A stretch of 64,000 nucleotides of DNA from Paragonimus skrjabini miyazakii (Eukaryota; Platyhelminthes; Trematoda; Plagiorchiida; Troglotrematidae): positions 134,727-198,726 of the forward strand of contig JTDE01000982.1 in assembly GCA_014338405.1 (NCBI GenBank). The letters run 5' to 3'. Every line of letters begins with the position of its first letter. Positions within the stretch are counted from its first letter, which is position 1. This document shows positions 26,401 through 41,400 of the stretch, piece after piece. The position numbers were made by a program, and so were the translations under genes. The notes beneath the pieces were generated by a model. That model made no database searches. It was given only the letters and a program-made list of their open reading frames with translations, and was not told the DNA's origin.

Positions 26401-29400
26401 GGTTATCAGAAGCTCTGGAGAATTCATGAGCGACAGAGTGAGTTGACAGATAATAAGATAACTTTCAGTCAAAACGTGTTAAACGTAAAGCAGTAAACAC
26501 GTGAACGCCAAAATAGTGACTTACTTTTACGATAGTCAGTTAAGATAAGCCAATTAGCAACAGTCCTTGCCCTATGCAACCTATATTTTCCCAGAATTTC
26601 TTCATGCACCAATAAGGAAAGTCCATGAGATCGACAGGAACGTTAGGAGCCCAGACCTAGTCTCGAATTTGATGATACAGCGCGGGGTGAAGTTGACTGT
26701 TGTGGACTACGTGAAACTGCGACCGGCATTATAGTTCGATTGCACATTTTTCCAGTTGACTGCCCTCACGATTAATGAATATACAATGTTAGTAGTCTGT
26801 TTCATCTGATGCAAAAAACAAAACACCTCCTATTTCACATCACACACTTAACAAACAGCACAACGAGGGATGTAGAATCGACTACTACAACCAAGAGCAA
26901 ATGATCTGATGTTGATGAATACTATATGAATTAGCTTATCAAAGGCAACACACAATGAATCCAAGATACATATCTTGCAGACGGTTAAGGTAACACTTCA
27001 CCAGTTTCCCCTCTACACAAGGTATATTTCCTCGAAAGCCGTGAACAATAAAGTACGCTGTTTGATACCAGTTCATTTGCAATATTTTACAGGTTTGACT
27101 CCACGATTATCTTACAAGTTGAGAGCAGAGTAGCCCACTGGAACTATAAAGTAAACCCTTCGTGGAAATACCTCTCCTCGTTTGATCACGGCAAACCGGT
27201 CACTTGTTGATTATAACGTGCAAGAGTAAACAGAAGTATGAATGCCTTCAGGTCAGGAGAATTTGTCAGTGTCTGTGCGGTTTACTGGGTCCAGTGAGCT
27301 CATTCTATTCGGTTGGATGCACCTCTTAATATTGCATACTGCTTCACTTGTCAGTTAAGTTCCTATTCTTCCTTCGTACTTCGTATCTTCATCTGCCTTA
27401 CCAAAGACTGTGTTAATGAAGTAGTCACTGAAGACTAGATGAAGACAATTTAATATACTCTATGCAGTCTAATAGTCGTTGTGACTGCTTCAATAATTAT
27501 TCGTGAAATTTCCTTGGGTAATGGGTTCCTTGGAAAGACCGTAAGATATATTAACGTTCCGTTTCGTCCAACTTGAAGTATTTTGAATTATGATTGTCTG
27601 TTACTGCAAGTCAACTTTTCTCGTTTAGTCGGAAATGTCATTTCTAAGTGTGGGTTCGTATTTGTATCGTATTTGTACCTGTATTTGCAGCCAAATTAGT
27701 ATAACACCAATCTGCACCCTACACAGTTTAAACCTCAATCCTTGGCAGACAAAAACGAAAACGACCTCGAACAACACAAGTTTACAGTCCTACCTAGTTT
27801 GTAGGACACGTGGCACGTGAACTAGGTCAACCGGCCAAATATGCCTAGAACAGATAGCAGTGGGTACGGTTAAAAGGAAGCATAAACTTCATCCAGCCTC
27901 CGTACCCAGAACTCAACGAAGTAAATCATGTTGACCTGTTTCCCTTTGAGCTGTCTGACTGTTCTGTTGGACAATGAAGCAAGCGCCCGTCTGTTCATGT
28001 CTAGAGTTGAAACTCGTCAGGATTCTTGACAAACCGATATATTAATACCTATTGTGGAGTTAGTATGAGAAGCATACGTCTTCCTATCTACACCAATTAA
28101 TCCTACCAACAGGCTGAGTCTAAAGTGTGAATATTTCAACACGCTTCCATCATTTCCACGTCTTAGCTTTTAGTTCATAAGAAATCAGTTTGCACCGAGG
28201 CATCTGACTTTAGAGCTCGAAGTGCACCTAGAAATTCCGACATGGGTGCATTGGAAGAAATAATGCTACACAATTAGCCTGAGAACCTCACCGGAAAATG
28301 TAGCACGCGATACCTAAGCTCGATAGGTAATCGCTTAAAAGGACTGGTTGAAGATGAAATCAAAAAATGTGTGGGGTTCTATACAATAATAGCGTGTGTA
28401 AATACATGTGTGCAACAGGAGAGGATAAAAAGCTTGACCATTGGAGACCCAATGAACGCCCAAATGAAAACATTTGTGAAACTGTGTGCTCCACTGCCAC
28501 TGGGAAACAAGTAGCCCATTTGTATCATGGTTTCCAATGACGTATAGTTAAGGTTATGTGACGCTAGATTGTTAACCTCAATGGGAACCCTTCAGGCAAT
28601 ATACTGGCTTGATTTACCTAAAGAAATCCTTTTGATGTTATCATTTTTCCATGTTTCTGCACTAACATCAGTACACATGACGTGTGCATTGCCACACAAC
28701 CAGAGTAATGTTATGTTTACGGATTGAACCTCGGTTAGATCTGTCAGCTGACTGTACGGACACAAAGAGCTTCCGAATACTGAATGAATGTGACTCATAT
28801 ATTCAAGCATTTTCAATTATTTACTCACCTTCCAGGTAGATGAAGGTTTTGTTCACTTCTACAATTCTACTGCACAACGCTGGGATGTCGCTTGCGATCC
28901 TCAATTCTCTATCGAAGTGGCGCAGGTGAGAAATCTCGCCCCCACTGATCTGACACAGAAATGTTTAATCGGTTGCTTTCGACCAAACCTTTATGGTATC
29001 AAAGCTTTTATTCTTACTAGTATTTTTCATTTACTTGCCTGTTGAATTTTGAGTGTGCTTCTCTGATAACCTATCACTCCAATAACGAAAGAAGTCATGC
29101 CACGAGATATTAACATTTCCTTTACACTTATCAGCAGCAAGAGTGAAACATCAGATTTTATATAACGTGCACATAGAAATGATAGAAATTATCAACTTTC
29201 GGGTTCTACACGTGACGAGTGGCTGTTGTTAGTTTCAAAGCAGACAAACTGCCTGAGTAAACTGTTTGTGTACACATGGAGCCGGTCAAAGAGTACTGAT
29301 GAGCACTGCCGCCGAAAACGCTAACAACCGTGAGTTTCAACTGAGCAGGGTGCTGAACATAACTCATTGCTCAAAACCATTGTGAAAAGACAATGTTCTC

Positions 29401-32400
29401 ATTCAACACTGCACTAACATATGAGATATGACAAGTCTGCTGAATTATTAACCAAAACTGAGTATTGTTGACACGTGGAAAGTGTATTTTGTAAATTCAG
29501 AGGACTTCCTTTTAGCACTAGGATAGTGACAAAGTCATCGCGTCCGGTTTGCCCCTCCATTATAAGACATCAGCTTGAGTGAAGATAGTCTACGGTACAG
29601 TCTTCACATCACGTGTAACAGATCATCAGAGAGACACGAGTAGTTGACAGGTAGAAGTTAACATTCTTACTGTTGTTAGTTTGAGCAGAAACTTCGCTCG
29701 GATGATTGAATGAAATTTCCAGGTGAGCTTGTGTTCGTGCATAACACCAGTGCGCCTTGTCCGCTAGACTGAAATACCATTATGATTGCATTTGTACCCC
29801 AGATTTCAAGCAGTTCACAAAACAACTGTTACGTTAAACACATCACTTGAGGACCGGCAACCGACTAGTCATCTGTAACCAAAAATATTCATCAGCTGGT
29901 TTATTGAAATAGAACCTTCTGACCTGATTAAAAAATCCAAATCGTGAGGTTATTGACTGGAGTTAACGAGTGGTTACTGCATCTCCCATCAAGACTAAAG
30001 TGAAACTAGAGTCCAGTGTTTATTTTCAACGGGCTGCTTAGAAAGCCCATCTGAATGCGAAAGCTCCGAGCGAATGTGGGTAAAGTTTAACCTGGATTTA
30101 AACAAATCCCCGATCGTTTATCGGTAATTTGCCCATTTACTTATCGATCTATTACGTACATATTTTGTTACATGGTCGTGTAAGAGTAAAGCATATTTGT
30201 CCATTTCACTTTCTTTTTCATTTTTTGAAGGTGGTCTGTCAGGAACTTGGTCAACCCACACTGAATGCGATTGTACGCCCTTCAAGACTGTACGACTTTC
30301 AGCTGTATGGGTTTGAAAACCCACTGGTACAGAAACACGTTTGGATGGAAAGCTATGTGTGTCATGGTTTTGAAACACATCGTCATCAGTGCATTCGGAG
30401 GCTGAATTACGACCATGTGAGGTCAGTGTCACAGACTGGAAAGTGTTTAGGAAATTGTCAGCCTATCATGTTTATCTTTTCTTACAAGCTTACAATTTCT
30501 ATTTATCTTGAGAAATCTCAATCTTAGAAGTCCGTTTTACTTTGTCTCACAATGTCTTTACAAGTATTACAACCCACTGGTCGTGTACACTTGGTTCTCA
30601 GCCTCCGGATCTGCCCACTATAGTGCAGGTATCAGACGAACTCAGCTGGATACGGTTAATGTGCAGTTGAAGTGATTCCAAAGACTTAGAACAATATGAC
30701 ATTCGACGACAATTGAATATGGCTGATGGTAAACAAACAATCAAACGAAGTGTGACAAAAGTCATGAACTATGACAGCTGGAAGTCCAATGGGAAATGAT
30801 GAACGTCTCAATGATCAGAATTGCATAGTTATCTTAATGCCTCAGAGAAGGGGTTTGGCCCCAATACCATCTAATGCAACATTGGTTAGTGGATATCACC
30901 TTTTTGAGGCCAAGTAATCTGTACATTACAGTCCCGTTTACCTGTACACACACAAACAATGAGCACGTATGTGACACGTGGTTCATGGCACACTTCAAAG
31001 TGGTTACTTGACAGCAAGCCATGCAAAGCTTACTTCTCGAACAATCGACTTTAGAAAGAAGTTGGACGACGTTTTTAAACAAAGAAAACCCACCAATGTA
31101 CCGATACTTGACTAAAAGATATGCCTCTCCCTTCGCTGAGTCAGTTGCGGTGTATCACTAGTGTGTGCAAAAATGTGTAATAGTTTACTTAGCACAACTA
31201 TGCTTGTTATGAAACTGTGGTAACTACTCCATCCTATGCTCTGTGATCCCGGATATTCTGTCTAAACAAGTTTCTTTCGTTTGCAAGGATATAACTCATC
31301 TTAGAGCCTTTTTTCAAGATACTTCGTAACTTTCTCAAACCCAAGCTGTCTTCACTTTATGACGCTAGTCTGTACATTAATTTATCTTCATACAGTCAGT
31401 TCGATTTTGGGTCTCTCTTGACTAGTTTATCTATGCCTTTGTTCACTAGCTTCACCGTCTCCTGCGGCTCAGTTCTGACTGATATTCGTTTGTGCATATT
31501 TGTGCTTATTCCCAACAATCGGTAGTGTTTAAACGCTGATAGCCGTTTTGTTCTGAAAACAATTCGCATGGTCTCAGTGGCTTGTTCACAGGACAATCAA
31601 CTGAACAAATATCAACAGCAGATCGTAAGCCGTAGTTTACTCGTCAGAATCTCATTTCTGGTGCATATAAAGGAACAGCGTGCAATCATCGGGTCTGACT
31701 GAATACCTTCTGTAAATTGTCATCAGACCATTCAAAATTCGTAGAGCCGCGTTAAAAGTTGGATAATCTAAACTATTGATTAATACTTTATGCTTCGACT
31801 AACGTGCCCCATCAGTGACTGATTCACTGACTGCGGTAAGTCTTATTAACTATTCGACTAATCCCATGAGTTCAATAGAAGCAAAAGGTGTTTCAGAGAA
31901 CAGTATGCTTTCGGTTATTCATCGTCCAGCCAATTGCATAACGTTTTATATCATCATGGTTGTCAAGCAAGCAAAATCAAAAGCAGTTAGTCACATAATT
32001 GTATCACACGATTGTGAATTGGAAGACAATTAGGTGATAAAATTGACCTCCGGAAGTATCAATTCGGTAACGGGGAGCCATGGTAATTGTAGGGCCTGAA
32101 CAATTTTTTTGAGCGCACAAATGTCGATTGCACAACCAAATTCGGATCGCTTCCGCGGTGGCCAGAACACGAAATTTGACTCCTCCGGATTGACGACTTG
32201 GCAAGTGGCAAATGGGCTGGAAAGCTACTTCCGGTGAGACTTGTTGCCCTGAGACGACGAGGTGCGCCAGAATTGCACTCGAAATGGACTTCAACTCACT
32301 CTTAGTCGGCCATGTGGGGTGGTGCTCACGTTTCCTCTGAGAAAGGCGCTTGGTTGTGCGACCGACGTAACCTGCCCCACAGGAGCGTGTGAAAGAGTAA

Positions 32401-35400
32401 AGACAAAATGGGGTCACACATGTAGACAACGTGTCTTTGAGTTGTACGTGGACCACCGGGGCGGATCTGAACGAGATTCGCAGTTGTGCCGCATTGTAGG
32501 TCTTTTCAATTGCGTTACTTATTCTACGAGTCACCAGTTCAGCCAACGCCTCGCCTTTGCAGTCTAGCGTCATGTAAACCAACTTATTTTCCGCAGATGG
32601 GAGCTTAACTTTCGGTTCTGTCAGTTTCATATATCTATCGACGAATTTTACAGGATAGGCGTTCTCTGCGAATATCCGTAGTAGAAACACCATTTCTGCC
32701 TCAATCATGTCATCAGTGCATATCCTCATAGTTCTGTAGGTTAAACTACGAACGAGGTTTCTCTTCTGTTTGAGAGTTACGTAACTGAAAAAGTGAGTAT
32801 ACTGGCCGTCCCATGTCCCCTTCCTGTGAATACCCCTCTGAACTGAACCGTCTGCACGAAGATTTAATGCCACATCCAGGAAGGATATTCGCCCATCTTT
32901 CCCGGCTTCAAATGTAAAGTTGAGATTAGGGTGTGCTGTGTTCGCCTCAGCAAGTAGGTTATCCAGATCCACAGTTTCGTCAACTACACAGATGACATCG
33001 CCCACGTACCTCCTGTAGAGAGTGCTATTGTCAATAAGTCTACGAATCATAGTCCTTTCTAACAATGCCATGAAGACATCTGCCAACAATGGGCCTAACG
33101 GTGACCCTATCGCAGTGCCGTTCTTCTGACGGTACTCTTTCCCATCAGTCTGAGATTGTACATTCTGCGCGCAGGTTAATATCAGCTGCTTCAGCGTGTT
33201 TCCGGGTAATCCCACATTTAAACCTTCGTAACGAATATACCCATGGAGGTAGTCAACGGTTTCTACAAGTGATACATTCGTGAACAGATAACACACATCG
33301 GGTGGAAACACCTTTTTGTTTTCTACATTCACCGACCGGATAGAATCGACAAACTCAAACGTATCTTTCTGGCGATTCTGTTAACCACTGTACCATCAAG
33401 TAATATGGAAAGTTACACATACCAAGAATTATATAAAATTTCAGATGATTGGCCCGATGATGAATGAACTAAAACAGACTGTTCACCAAAACATCTTTTA
33501 CTTCTAAATCTTACTAAGTAGGCTTGATTTCAAGTAGCACGCACAACCACTGCCCCACTTTCTTCAATCAGAAATAATAGGTGGCCTCAACAACCACTTA
33601 GCTACCAATCATTTTGATTGACAATTCATCAAGGAGGACGGTACTTCGCTGTCTTCAATGCATTAGGTCGATGACAGACACCTTTAGGGCACTTCATATG
33701 AAATTTCTGCTGCATAAGCGACCGGAAAGTATCAGAAATTATCATTCTCCTGACAGTGACACTATACATTTGCTACTTTCTCCGTCTATTCTGTCCCCCA
33801 AGTCTTCCGTCTTCCCTATGTCCTCGAGTGATAATTGTTTTCTAAGGCCAAAACAACCGGTAAACATTGGTGCCTTCAATGTCCGCACTCTCCGACAAGT
33901 TAGTTAGTAAGCTGTTATGGCAAGTACGCTCTCATGCTCAGAGTTGGTGTAGGCTGTGTGTCAGAGACGCGAGTCTACGATTCCAACGCAGTTATTCACT
34001 TGAGCTGACCTCTAGATTACTGTCGTTTCAAACGCTTCTCTCTCAGGGTTTCTGGTGACTCCGAGACTGAATCTCATGGTCAAGCTTGAGTGGGAATCGC
34101 ACCGAGTTCCAGAGCAGAGTAATGTTTGCTCAATGCTGGCGATGTGACAAAGGGGAACGATCAATAGGTGAACGATGATCCTGAAAGGGATTTCTCCTTT
34201 TGTATTCATGCGATCGATATACTGCAGATGTAGTCCAAATTCATTAACTTTTGCGTGACGAATTCATCAATGCTTTTATAATGAAAAACATGAAATCATA
34301 ATAGTGCTTTAATTCCACATCTCCTTAGCCATAATTAATTTTGTTTGCATTTATGTCTAGTCTCACTGCCGAGTTGACAAGGATTTATAACAATGAAATG
34401 CGTCACTATAACGAACGCTGATGTAACAAAAGTTGTTACAAAGAAGAAAATCTCTAGTCCCGAAATGTTCTCATATTGTAACGCAAGTTTTTACCTTTAT
34501 TCTCCCAAACATCCCCATCACGAAACTAACCAACTGCAAAATTCCGCGTGTAGTTTAACGAATAGTCCAGTCTGATCAACAGTGATATCGAACCCGGTTC
34601 TATAATTACAATATTAAACAGTTTAAAGTTTACAAGTGCAAATAACAGTCCAGCGGTTAGCGCGCGATTGACGAGGTACTGTCAGCTATATGGTACAATG
34701 TGATAGGAAACGGAATATAGGCAATAAAGTTGGATAGAGTTCAATCGTTGACGGCCTGTTTAGAGTTTATGGACATCATACATGTTAGCATTTGAGCACG
34801 AACGGATAATGCAAGCAGAGTCCGGTCAAATTAAGAGCTACAAATATACTACTGTAAATATATAAGTAGAGTAAACGTTAAATGTGAAATCGGAATTCAT
34901 AACAAGCATGTGTTTGCTCTGGTTGAAACGTGACGCCGATCCCTCATGATAAAACAGAAACGGAACTCGCTAAGTCGCATATATCACGACACCCAGATAT
35001 CATTACTTTTCGTCGCACTTATGCACGTGTTTGCGTAGTAGACTTAGTTTCGTAATAAAGTGTACTTTTCACGCGTTTGCTAAACATACGAAAAGGAAAA
35101 CAATAATGTCTAGCTGGGATGTCAACGTATGACAAACATCATTAGGTAAGTTAGGTATTCACCAAATTTTTTAAGTTATTTGCGACAACACACTAACGGC
35201 TATTGCAATTTGGGTTCTATTCATAGCGACACTGTACTCGTGTTTGAGTCAAAGTTATGTTTGGTACTGTGTTAATCTTTATGACCTAGGCACCTATATA
35301 CCAGTCTAGCCTTAATGGAAGAGAGTATAAACATTTTTGTTCGGTTAAAGTACGGATATTGACAGATCTTTCAAAATACATTAAGCTTCTGGAGTTCATG

Positions 35401-38400
35401 ACTCATATGCAGGCTAGTTGTGGTGTCAATCTCAGACTCACTGGAGTCCACAGATCAGTGTGGATGTTAAGTTCACTTACTAGTTGTGTGCAAAAGCTCA
35501 GTCTACCATAGGATTCTGGGCGGCTATGTAATTTTGTAAGGTAAGACTGTATAATCAGTATGTGTATGGCGGTCGAACCTCATTGAAAATGAGGTACTAC
35601 CAGTTTCGTGATTATTGCCACTCTCCAGGTAGTGCAACAAGTGAACTTTCACCACACATCCTAATGTGGAAACGACAGATTTTGAATTGTGTGATTTCAT
35701 CGATCACACACACCCTACTGAGTCTGAGATAAACGATACAGACAACCCACAATGAAAATTCTGTGTAATTGTGACGTGAATGTTACTGTCTGCTGGCTCA
35801 GTCATCCGCGAATTAGGGACGGATAATGAAACATGACTGATGAAATAGTAAGAAAACCACCTCAACCCCAACTGTAATCAGCTGTTTGTTGCGATCAGTA
35901 TGTTGAAAGCAAACTCTTTGGGATGTCGTACTTTATGCCCCTTCATTTCCGTTAAACTGTTTTGTTAAATGGCTTTATGGAACACTGTCCGCTACCGAGA
36001 CACTGTTGTCTATGTTAATGAGTTATCTTACGCCAAGTTTTGCAATTACTTCTCGTATCTTGTCTATAGATGTCTCCGTCATCAGGAATTTGTGTTTCTC
36101 CGGTGTGCCCCTTTGCCCTCTGGTCCGGAGTTCATCAATTCAGATTTAGCTCTGTATACCTGGGGCAATGTGCGAATCGTTCTGAATGGGGATGAGAACG
36201 ATCTGATTGAAGTCGCCACCGACGAGAAGGCCAGACAATCTGTGCTGGAGTATGTGCTGCTGGAAAGAGCTGGCTTGCTACATGGTCAGCGGGTTGCAGC
36301 TCTGACAACCGTATATGCCTATCCCAGGTATGAATACAACATTATCTCATCAATCAACAGTATCTGGACCAGACACATTTTACAGTTTCTCAACCCCATA
36401 GGCTGATGTTCTAAAAAACCACTGCAGCCTGTCTAACAATTAAGTATGAATTGGTGTGTAACCAGATCAGAGCGGCTCAGTTTTTACAGTGGCATTTAGT
36501 TCGCTTACGGTAGCTGTAACAGCCGCGCCGTATTACCCCACAGGTGAGCAACATAGCAGATAGAGTGGTTTGCAATGACCGATCAACATGGATCAGAGAT
36601 GCACACAAAGGTACACTGCCCTGGTTACAGATGTGTCGCAGTTTTACGTGTGCATGCATTGGGTACACGCTGCTCAATTGAACCTGAACACAGCAGGAGT
36701 TCTAGACAGTATGCCAAAAATAGTCGGCGTAGTAATCTGCAACGATTAACTGTGTAACAGTATATCAGAACAGTACTAATTACGAGATTACCTTAGTGGC
36801 CTAGTTGCATATAGTGGGTGGAGTGCCCAATCAAACGAAGCCTTCAGGAGTGCGCAAATTTGTATGAAAGCAGATAAATCGAAAGAGGATCGAGTTTCTG
36901 TATACATCACTACGGTTGTCGATTAGGAGGATTAATGCACAAAGATAAGAGCATAATGAGCACAATGTGAGCGAAAATTATATAGGTGCATGTTCGATAC
37001 TCGTCTACTGAATGAAGCTAACTGTTTATGGTCACTTTTGTTAATGGGTGGTTGGCTATCGAGGTGGAGTTACTAGTACCTGTGACGAGTACCACATAAG
37101 TCCAGGAGTACGTCAGAGACAATGGGGAAATAAGACTGACTAATGTGCAGGCAATGAGTTGTGCAAGTGTCACTATGGAGAATTTACTCTGACTGTCTCT
37201 TACATAACTTCGTATATTATTTGGTAAATATATGTAATACTACCTTACCAAGTAAACTTATAAGGCCCTCTAAGATCTTGAAACAGGTCGAATTTCTGTA
37301 CAGTTCTTACACTTGTATTAACTTACGGGTTCTGTTGAGTCTTAGATGAATGACACAAATAACCTGTGAATGAAATACCGACTAAAACTTCAAACATCTG
37401 CTGATCATCTGACAGTAGGATGTTTGATCGAAGTTCACGAGATACGCATACCTGATGGGCGACATCATCCGCGAAACCGACAGTGTTTTCCCGGTGAATT
37501 ATGACCATTAAACACATACTGCTTGCAACAACCTTCTTTTTAAAAACGATGGTTGTTAAACAAAACGATAAACATAAGGAACGATACAGACAGTTACTGT
37601 TGGTTACATCCGAATCCATGGAATGTGTCTGTTCTTGATTGCAACAAGTCGATCGAGAATGTATTACTACTAAGTAGTGTGGCAGGTTTATGAGTTCAGA
37701 TGAGACCCAATTGTGAAAAGTCAGGGCTTCGGCCGGATTCGAACCAGCGACAGAAACACTATGCCTCAACGCCGCAGCTGAGTAACGAAGCCACTTGAAA
37801 CCCGAGCAAGTGTGAATCGCTCGACGCTGATGAACGCATGTCTCATGGCAGACACGTGTAACACTCCAACACATTCACCAACACACCAACACTCCATCCT
37901 CATCCCCAGTAGACTGTCATTCGTACCACTACTGTGATTTTTGATGGCCAATTTGACACGTGACAATTTTCACATATAACTTGCACTTACCCTATGTAAT
38001 TGTAATAGCCTGATGAGAATGACCGAAAACAGCTGTTTGCAAAATTGACTTCTTATGAATTCTACGGGAATCTGGAGAGGACTGAAACGATCTCATTTTT
38101 GCTTGTACAGAAAACATTCCGTTCGAATTCGAAGATGTTAACTATAGACAGATTGATGATGTAGCCATGGGTAGCCTGCTGGGTCCTATATTGGCAGATG
38201 TGTTTTTGGGAATGCATGAAAGGCAATTTCAAGAAAGGATTTCGGGGTCCTGCATTACAATCGTTACGTGGACGACATTTTAGTTTTTAATGATGATCGT
38301 GTTTTTACATCATTTTATAACTATTTGAACTCCCTCCACCCAAACTTCTCCGTATCTTACGAGGTGGAAGATAATAATTGCTTGCCGTTCTTAGACATTC

Positions 38401-41400
38401 TTATAACCAGACGTCAAGACGGTACATTGCAACGATCTGTTTTTCACAAGCCAACTTGGAGTGGACAATATTCGCAGTTCTCCAGCTTCGCACCTATTGC
38501 TTATAACCGAGGGCTGGCTAAAACGCTATTCCACATAGTCAGAATGATTTGCACCGCAGATCGACTGGAGAAAGAAGTGTTTATTAAGGAAACGCTGGTG
38601 GATAANNNNNNNNNNNNNNNNNNNNNNNNNNNNNNNNNNNNNNNNNNNNNNNNNNNNNNNNNNNNNNNNNNNNNNNNNNNNNNNNNNNNNNNNNNNNNNN
38701 NNNNNGACAATACTTGCAGTTCTACAGTTTCGTACTTATTGCTTATAAACGAGGGCTAGTGAAAACGTTATTCCACAGAGCCAGAATGATTTGCACAGCA
38801 GATCGACTGGAGAAAGAAGAGTTTATTAAGGAAACGCTGGTGGATAACGGCTACCCTGAAAAGTTTGTGGATATCCACAGTAAGATGAAAGAACCAAAAC
38901 TGGTAAGCTGCAGTGCGCAGAAAGAGAACACGTTTCTGCAAATTCCATTCATAGGTGACCACCTGACTAAGAACATTAGTCACAAATTGATATCGGCGTA
39001 GCAACACACCTACCCAGCTGCCCAACTACGCATCCTGCTAAGCACTAGGGGTTTGGCTCTTCATAGCGGTGATACACACTCAACCGATCAGTCTGTCTCC
39101 CACGTAATATACCAGTTCAATTGCAGTTGCAATGACGTCTACATAGGCAGGACAGATCGGCGTTCGCATCAGCGTATGGCGAAGCACATTACTAAGTGGT
39201 TATCAACTGCAATCTCAGAAAACGACCTGCTGACTGTAAAAAGCTCGAGGACCCCGGTTTCATCGACCGCCAAACACATCTTAGCCACCGGTCACCTAGT
39301 TGACCTTGTCAAATCGTTCAAGCTATTGTTACATAATCGCAACCCTAAACTGTTATCGATTAGTGAGGTAATGCTAATCAAACAACATCGGCCAGTTTTG
39401 TGTGCACAAAAGGCGCTGACGCAATCAATCTCCTTGCCGTGGAATTGGTCAGACCTATGTGGTTGGTTCGTTCAATTGTTGTTGTATAAAATTTGCTGGT
39501 TTTACGTTGACAACTGATGAGACTAAGTCGAAATGTTAACATCTCGCGATATATGTCTTCTCCCTGTTTTGACCACTTATTCTACCATGACTTATGAGTA
39601 TATAAGAGTTGGAGTCAGACTAGACCTCTACACATTTCCCTTAAAGATTCTTGACCATTGCACTGATGTGCAAACCTCACTGAGATTAAGATACGTAGCA
39701 AGAATTACTCACTAACCCTTTAAAAGTTGAGTTATGAGCAAGCGGTGATGTAATGCTGTGTTTTGATCTGTGGTGAAAATGTAGCGAAAAGGCTTCCAAT
39801 AAAGTTTTTATTGTCCAACACGCTGGTTGCCATGCTACGCGCGCGCTCGCGTTTATGAATCAGAAGTCCAATCCACAACACCCCCCAACCTGGTTTCCGC
39901 TCCCACGTCGTGTGCACTTCTGCCCGGTTTGTGTGTGTGACCGACGCCTTCTATCGGGGTGGTGGTTCAACCTGCCATTCCTAGTCCGTTGGTCCGATCT
40001 CGTTGAGGGATGGCTCGTCCGGTCGTTCGTGTTGTCCGTAATCTGTCCGCTGCGGGCTTTGACCGCAATCTACGACCGTGTCGAGATATTCCTCCGAGTG
40101 TTTAAATAATCGCGCCCCCGATCTGATCGTCCACCCCATTTTGCTTGTCATGTTTTGTCCGTTGGTCCGATCCAGTCGAGCGATGACTCATCTGGTCCCC
40201 GATCCGCTCACTGTGAGGTTTTGGTCGTACGTCCTCCGCGTTGAGGTATTCCACCGAGTGTTGGAATATTCGCACCTCCGGTTTGATAATCCACCACAAA
40301 AGTGCTTTGCGACCGAAAACACAACAGTTCATGATGTCCCTAGCTAACAATACACCTTGACTCTGATTTTACGTTTTCGTTCATCTGCACATACGTTCTC
40401 TCCACTTATTGACGTTGCCTGTCTGTTTTTTAGGACCGTTATTTGTCCATGCTGAATTATTTCAAAGCAATGATCTGGCTATCTTTAGTTTTTCATATAT
40501 TAAACGACCGGGTGCGATTACTATTCACGAACTGTGGATCATCTGTCCTCGAATGATAAGATTGCGTGACAAAGTTGCTATAACATTTGTATGATAACTG
40601 CTCTTCACTTCACAGACTTTCGTTCATCAATATCACAAATTGTTTTGGAGATGGGTTCGAACTGATCAATCCACGTGGATTTATCGACATATCAAATACA
40701 TCTGTCAGCGGATGCTTGGGGCGAGCAATCAGTATGACAGTTCTTAACGGGGATTCTACCGATCCGACCACATATGGGCTCAGTTCCACTCAGGTTGGTT
40801 GGGATCTTGTTGACCATCTCACGGTCTCCTTATTTCACTTTTGTTCGAATGCTGTTTTTGTTCTGCCGTATGTTAAAAGATTGGGCTTTTATGTTTGCTT
40901 AATGTTCTTGCGGCCTATTGTTTCTTGTTTAGATTCTCGCAATACCCACGTTGCCTCCACAACAAGGATCACTTCTCCCTCCACCGAGACCTTCGCCTGG
41001 ACAGCCAGTTGGAACTGTGGCTGCTGACTTGGTTCGATGGCCTCTGGAATATTATCCGTTCACGGGAGAAAGGCATCTGTTAGGTTTGGTCCCCATGTGT
41101 GCCGGAGAGAAAACGATCGAAATTGTTGATCGACTACTGGTTCAGTACCAGTATAGCTGGTCGGGTATACATGCTTGCACGAAGATATTTCGATCTATTG
41201 TGCCGGGTCGTCGTCTGGCTTGGCGTTTCCTTGCGGTTAGACTCTACCATGACCCGTTTGCGAAGGTTAGTCAGTAATGAATACATATATAAGGACGAGC
41301 CACCTATAGTTAGTTAATCAAGTAAACCTACTCACTATTAGATCCAACTTTATATTGCTTGGTTTTTGTGCTCATGGCTGTTAGAAGTTGAACAAGATCC

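Larger units (their letters stand above)
37991..39520 (+). mobile_element. Penelope-like element 3, interrupted by an assembly gap
   Basis: Before the gap come DVAMGSLLGPILADVFLGMH, then, after a one-base frameshift near 38245, HYNRYVDDILVFNDD with an intact YVDD, followed by NNCLPFLDILITRRQDGTLQ and HKPTWSGQYSQF. After the 100-N gap the frame resumes and runs to a TAG at 38999-39001. A GIY-YIG segment follows at about 39110-39220 (YQFNCSCNDVYIGRTDRRS). The sequence on both sides of the gap repeats itself with differences. A 40-base match to the element-1 terminal repeat lies at 37991-38030. Confidence 0.8.

Noticed and set aside
37323..37874. 183-codon minus-strand open frame
   Set aside because: It runs through a SINE copy and its translation is that of the tRNA-like repeat, so it is not a gene.
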